From NCBI GenBank assembly GCA_946629155.1, contig CAMOXM010000054.1, positions 1 to 9,068 on the forward strand: a stretch of 9,068 nt of DNA. The letters are read 5' to 3'. The DNA is from UBA9848 sp003454065 (GTDB lineage: Bacteria; Spirochaetota; Spirochaetia; Sphaerochaetales; Sphaerochaetaceae). The notes under the pieces are model-generated. The model was not told where the DNA came from. It did no database searches and saw only the letters and a program-made list of their open reading frames with translations. This document shows, piece after piece, positions 6,930-9,068 of this stretch (within the stretch, counting starts at the first letter, position 1; each line of letters starts with the position of its first letter). The translations under genes were made by a program, and so were the position numbers.

Positions 6930-7750
6930 CGCTTCGCCCCTCCGCCAAGGCAGAACTTCTCCACAGCGAAGGCGAAACCGTCCTCATCATTGGAAAGGGT
7001 GATGAAGTCCGCAGCCGCCTTTGCCGCCATCGAAGCATTCGCCATGGCCACTCCAACGCCCGCATTCCTTATCATTGCGGCATCATTGTCATAATCCCCT
7101 ATCGCCAAAGTATCCTTCATATCCACGCCCAGATGATTCGCAAGAATCGCCAAACCGTTGTTCTTGCCCTTTCCGATGTAATTCATCTCGAGAATGGTCG
7201 GATTCGAAAGATAATATTCGTATTCGGGGAATTTGGACATCATCCGCGAATAAACGCCGGGCATCTTCTCATTGACAGCCCGTATCGCTATTTTCATCGG
7301 TCCCGAAAACGACCCGTCGACGTTTGACAAAACATCATCGAAATCCGCTATGATGCCATTGCCGTCGTAAAACGCGCTGATGCTGTCGAAAAAAGAATCC
7401 TTGCGCTCCACGATCCAATTCTTGCCTATGTAAAGCGCCGGAGTACATTCCTCGTCTCGCAGAAAATGCACTATGTCCCGCATATCGCTCCTCGATATGC
7501 TGCCGTCATAGATTGATTCGCCGCGGCAAACTACATGCGCGCCATTATCGTAGGCGCAGCAAATATCCTTTTCCTCCAGCCCCAGCATTTCCAATACCCG
7601 CTGACAACCTGACCTGTACCTTCCGGTCGCTATGGCAAAGATGCAACCATGACACATCGCATCTCGGATAGCATCAAGATTCCTTTGGGAAATCTTGCCG
7701 TCGGATCTGAGCAAAGTCCCATCCAAATCGGATAAAATCAGCCCTATCAT
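6923..7750 (-). CDS. Cof-type HAD-IIB sugar-phosphate phosphatase
   Basis: A soluble phosphatase of 275 residues, the usual length for the Cof/YidA family (HAD superfamily, class IIB cap). All four HAD motifs are visible: motif I DLDGTLL with nucleophile D8 and acid/base D10; motif II ATGR with T42; motif III Lys in YIGKGKNNGL (K194 or K196); and motif IV GDYDND (218-223) for Mg2+. The region between motifs II and III (about 85-190) is the substrate-selecting cap. Family members dephosphorylate sugar phosphates, flavin mononucleotide or pyridoxal phosphate with low specificity, so no substrate can be named. The gene starts at ATG 7750, 4 bases after the ftsH stop. I see no SD at a useful distance, so it probably relies on ribosomes finishing ftsH. 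Its end overlaps the MBL gene by 7 bases. Confidence 0.9.
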   Translation of the reverse strand: MIGLILSDLDGTLLRSDGKISQRNLDAIRDAMCHGCIFAIATGRYRSGCQRVLEMLGLEEKDICCAYDNGAHVVCRGESIYDGSISRSDMRDIVHFLRDEECTPALYIGKNWIVERKDSFFDSISAFYDGNGIIADFDDVLSNVDGSFSGPMKIAIRAVNEKMPGVYSRMMSKFPEYEYYLSNPTILEMNYIGKGKNNGLAILANHLGVDMKDTLAIGDYDNDAAMIRNAGVGVAMANASMAAKAAADFITLSNDEDGFAFAVEKFCLGGGAKRC

Positions 7751-7754
7751 ACGT

Positions 7755-9068
7755 TCAAATCAGCGGTTTTTCCGAAGAATCGGAAAATAAATCCGAATTC
7801 TTGCTGGTTCGTCCAAGCCCGATAATCTCCCTGACTTGATTGTCATCAAGCGTTTCCCTTTCGACAAGGCATTGCGCGAGCCTATCGAGTTCTCTGCGAT
7901 GCTCGGAGAGAATCTTCCTCGTTTCGGAAAGGCATGAGTCTAAAATATTTCTGACCTCTTCATCTATGGTCTTGGCCGTTTCTTCGGAAAAAGACTTCCT
8001 TTGGTTTATGTCCCTGCCCAGGAACAGCGGATGATCATCATCGGAATAATTCACGAATCCAAGCTTGCTCATGCCGAATTCGGTAACCATCCTTTGAGCT
8101 ATGGAAGTGGCTTGCTTTATATCGTTGGAAACCCCTGTGGTTGTCTGCCCATAGACAAGCTCTTCGGCCACATATCCGCCCATTGTGGTCTTGATGCGGC
8201 CTAGCAGCTCCTGCTTGTTCTTCGAATACGAATCGTCTTCAGGAAGAGAAATCGTAACGCCCAGCGCATAGCCATGCGGAATCACGGTCACCTTGTGAAG
8301 CGGATCGACGCCTTCGACATAATAATGCAGAAGCGTATGTCCTGCCTCATGATACGCAGTCGCCGTCTTCGCTTCAGGGCTCATGATCATGCTTGCTCTC
8401 GCCACTCCCAAAACCATCTTGTCCCTTGCCTGCTCGACTTCGGACATTGTGACGAACGGCTTGGAATTGCGAGCCGCCAGAAGCGCGCTCTCATTCGCCA
8501 AATTGGCCAAGTCGGCCCCGGAGCTTCCCGGCGTCGCCCGCGCTATCTTCTTGAAATCAAGCGAACTGTCCGTCTTGACTTTAGCGAAATGCAATTGCAA
8601 AATGGCTTCGCGCTCCCGGACATCAGGCAATTCGACGGCAACGCGCCTGTCGAAGCGGCCGGGTCTCAGAAGAGCATCGTCAAGCACATCCTGCCTGTTC
8701 GTCGCCGCCATGATTATGACGCCTTTGTCAGTACTGAATCCGTCCATTTCGACGAGGATCTGGTTGAGAGTCTGCTCCCTCTCGTCATGTCCGCCGCCTA
8801 TGCCGGTTCCCCTTGATCTTCCTACGGCATCCAATTCGTCGATGAAGATTATGCACGGCGATTTCTTCCTGGCCTCCGAAAACAAGTCGCGAACCCTTGC
8901 CGCACCCATTCCGACGAACATCTCGACGAAATCCGAACCCGAAGTGTAAAGGAAGGTGACGCCCGACTCGCCGGCAACTGCCCTGGCTATCAGCGTTTTC
9001 CCCGTTCCCGGAGGGCCTACGAGCAGAACTCCTTTCGGGATTCTCGCGCCCAATGCGGCAAAGCGCTT
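7755..9068 (-). CDS. ftsH: ATP-dependent zinc metalloprotease FtsH, 5' end outside window
   Basis: The last 437 residues of FtsH, the membrane-anchored AAA+ protease that degrades misassembled membrane proteins and regulators. The frame is open to the right edge and begins KRFAALGARIPKG; the N-terminal membrane segments and periplasmic domain (roughly 170-200 residues in the family) lie outside. Numbered from the first visible residue: Walker A GPPGTGKT (18-25), pore motif FVG (51-53), Walker B IIFIDELDAV (73-82), second region of homology with AATNR (121-125) and the LRPGR arginines R135 and R138, zinc motif HEAGH (240-244) with catalytic E241, and the third zinc ligand D316 in GVSNDI. Every catalytic element is intact. 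The C-terminus is a helical, charged segment (about 350-420) and a short Ser/Asp-rich tail. TTG at 9053 is an internal Leu codon and not the start. The gene heads the array read toward tamB; its promoter is out of view. Confidence 0.97.
   Translation of the reverse strand, partial: KRFAALGARIPKGVLLVGPPGTGKTLIARAVAGESGVTFLYTSGSDFVEMFVGMGAARVRDLFSEARKKSPCIIFIDELDAVGRSRGTGIGGGHDEREQTLNQILVEMDGFSTDKGVIIMAATNRQDVLDDALLRPGRFDRRVAVELPDVREREAILQLHFAKVKTDSSLDFKKIARATPGSSGADLANLANESALLAARNSKPFVTMSEVEQARDKMVLGVARASMIMSPEAKTATAYHEAGHTLLHYYVEGVDPLHKVTVIPHGYALGVTISLPEDDSYSKNKQELLGRIKTTMGGYVAEELVYGQTTTGVSNDIKQATSIAQRMVTEFGMSKLGFVNYSDDDHPLFLGRDINQRKSFSEETAKTIDEEVRNILDSCLSETRKILSEHRRELDRLAQCLVERETLDDNQVREIIGLGRTSKNSDLFSDSSEKPLI

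Larger units (their letters stand above)
1737..9068 (-). other. Probable operon ftsH - HAD - yycJ - tamB
   Basis: Four genes in one direction with junctions of +4, -7 and +21 bases and no room for terminators between them. Two junctions suggest translational coupling: HAD start just behind the ftsH stop, and the ATGCTGA overlap of HAD and yycJ. tamB has its own strong AGGAGG. The promoter must lie beyond 9068. No intrinsic terminator is apparent after tamB, so read-through into the lipoprotein gene is possible. Confidence 0.75.

Noticed and set aside
6342..7094. Plus-strand open frame of 250 codons across yycJ and the HAD gene
   Set aside because: It crosses the junction of two genes with intact catalytic motifs and shows no recognisable family features.
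8274..8816. Plus-strand open frame of 180 codons opposite ftsH
   Set aside because: Antisense to the most conserved part of ftsH; no independent evidence.
9051..9053. TTG at 9053 as the start of FtsH
   Set aside because: The frame stays open upstream and reads KRFAA, matching the family sequence before the Walker A motif. The protein clearly begins outside the window.

Overview
The window holds five genes, all on the minus strand. Read in transcription order (right to left) they are: the 3' two-thirds of ftsH, a Cof-type HAD phosphatase, a YycJ/WalJ-like metallo-beta-lactamase-fold hydrolase, a very large TamB/AsmA-like envelope protein, and, after a 278-base gap, the 5' part of a gene for a large secreted lipoprotein that runs off the left edge. 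I see no tRNA, rRNA, mobile element, CRISPR array or prophage signal. The plus strand carries only antisense shadows of these genes.

The organism is a diderm bacterium. It has TamB, an inner-membrane-anchored protein that reaches the outer membrane, and a signal-peptidase-II lipoprotein with a modular beta-rich ectodomain. Shine-Dalgarno (SD) sequences are canonical (AGGAGG). A host-associated spirochaete of the Treponema type would fit the TamB size and the modular lipoprotein, but this is a low-confidence inference; no taxonomic marker is visible.

From 9068 down to 1737 the genes form one tight array: a 4-base gap between ftsH and the HAD gene, a 7-base overlap between the HAD gene and the MBL gene, and a 21-base gap to tamB. 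They are probably co-transcribed from a promoter beyond the right edge. The array combines membrane-protein quality control (FtsH), outer-membrane lipid supply or assembly (TamB) and two soluble hydrolases. tamB uses a TTG start behind a perfect AGGAGG.

The gap 1459-1736 is the most interesting non-coding stretch. It has two sigma70-like promoters facing the lipoprotein gene: TTGAAA-17-TATACT (1663-1691) and TTGAAA-16-TATAAT (1506-1533). Between them lie a perfect 9-base SD sequence with no conventional start codon behind it and a perfect 7-bp inverted repeat. Transcription from the distal promoter would give a leader of about 200 nt. I found no convincing intrinsic terminator after tamB.

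The lipoprotein gene (1-1458) differs from the rest in base and codon use: 45 of 49 Lys codons are AAG, and third positions are rich in G or C. It encodes divergent repeats of about 130 residues. It looks like an accessory, surface-type gene next to a housekeeping operon. Apart from this gene and its leader the window is ordinary core genome, and I do not claim a new system.
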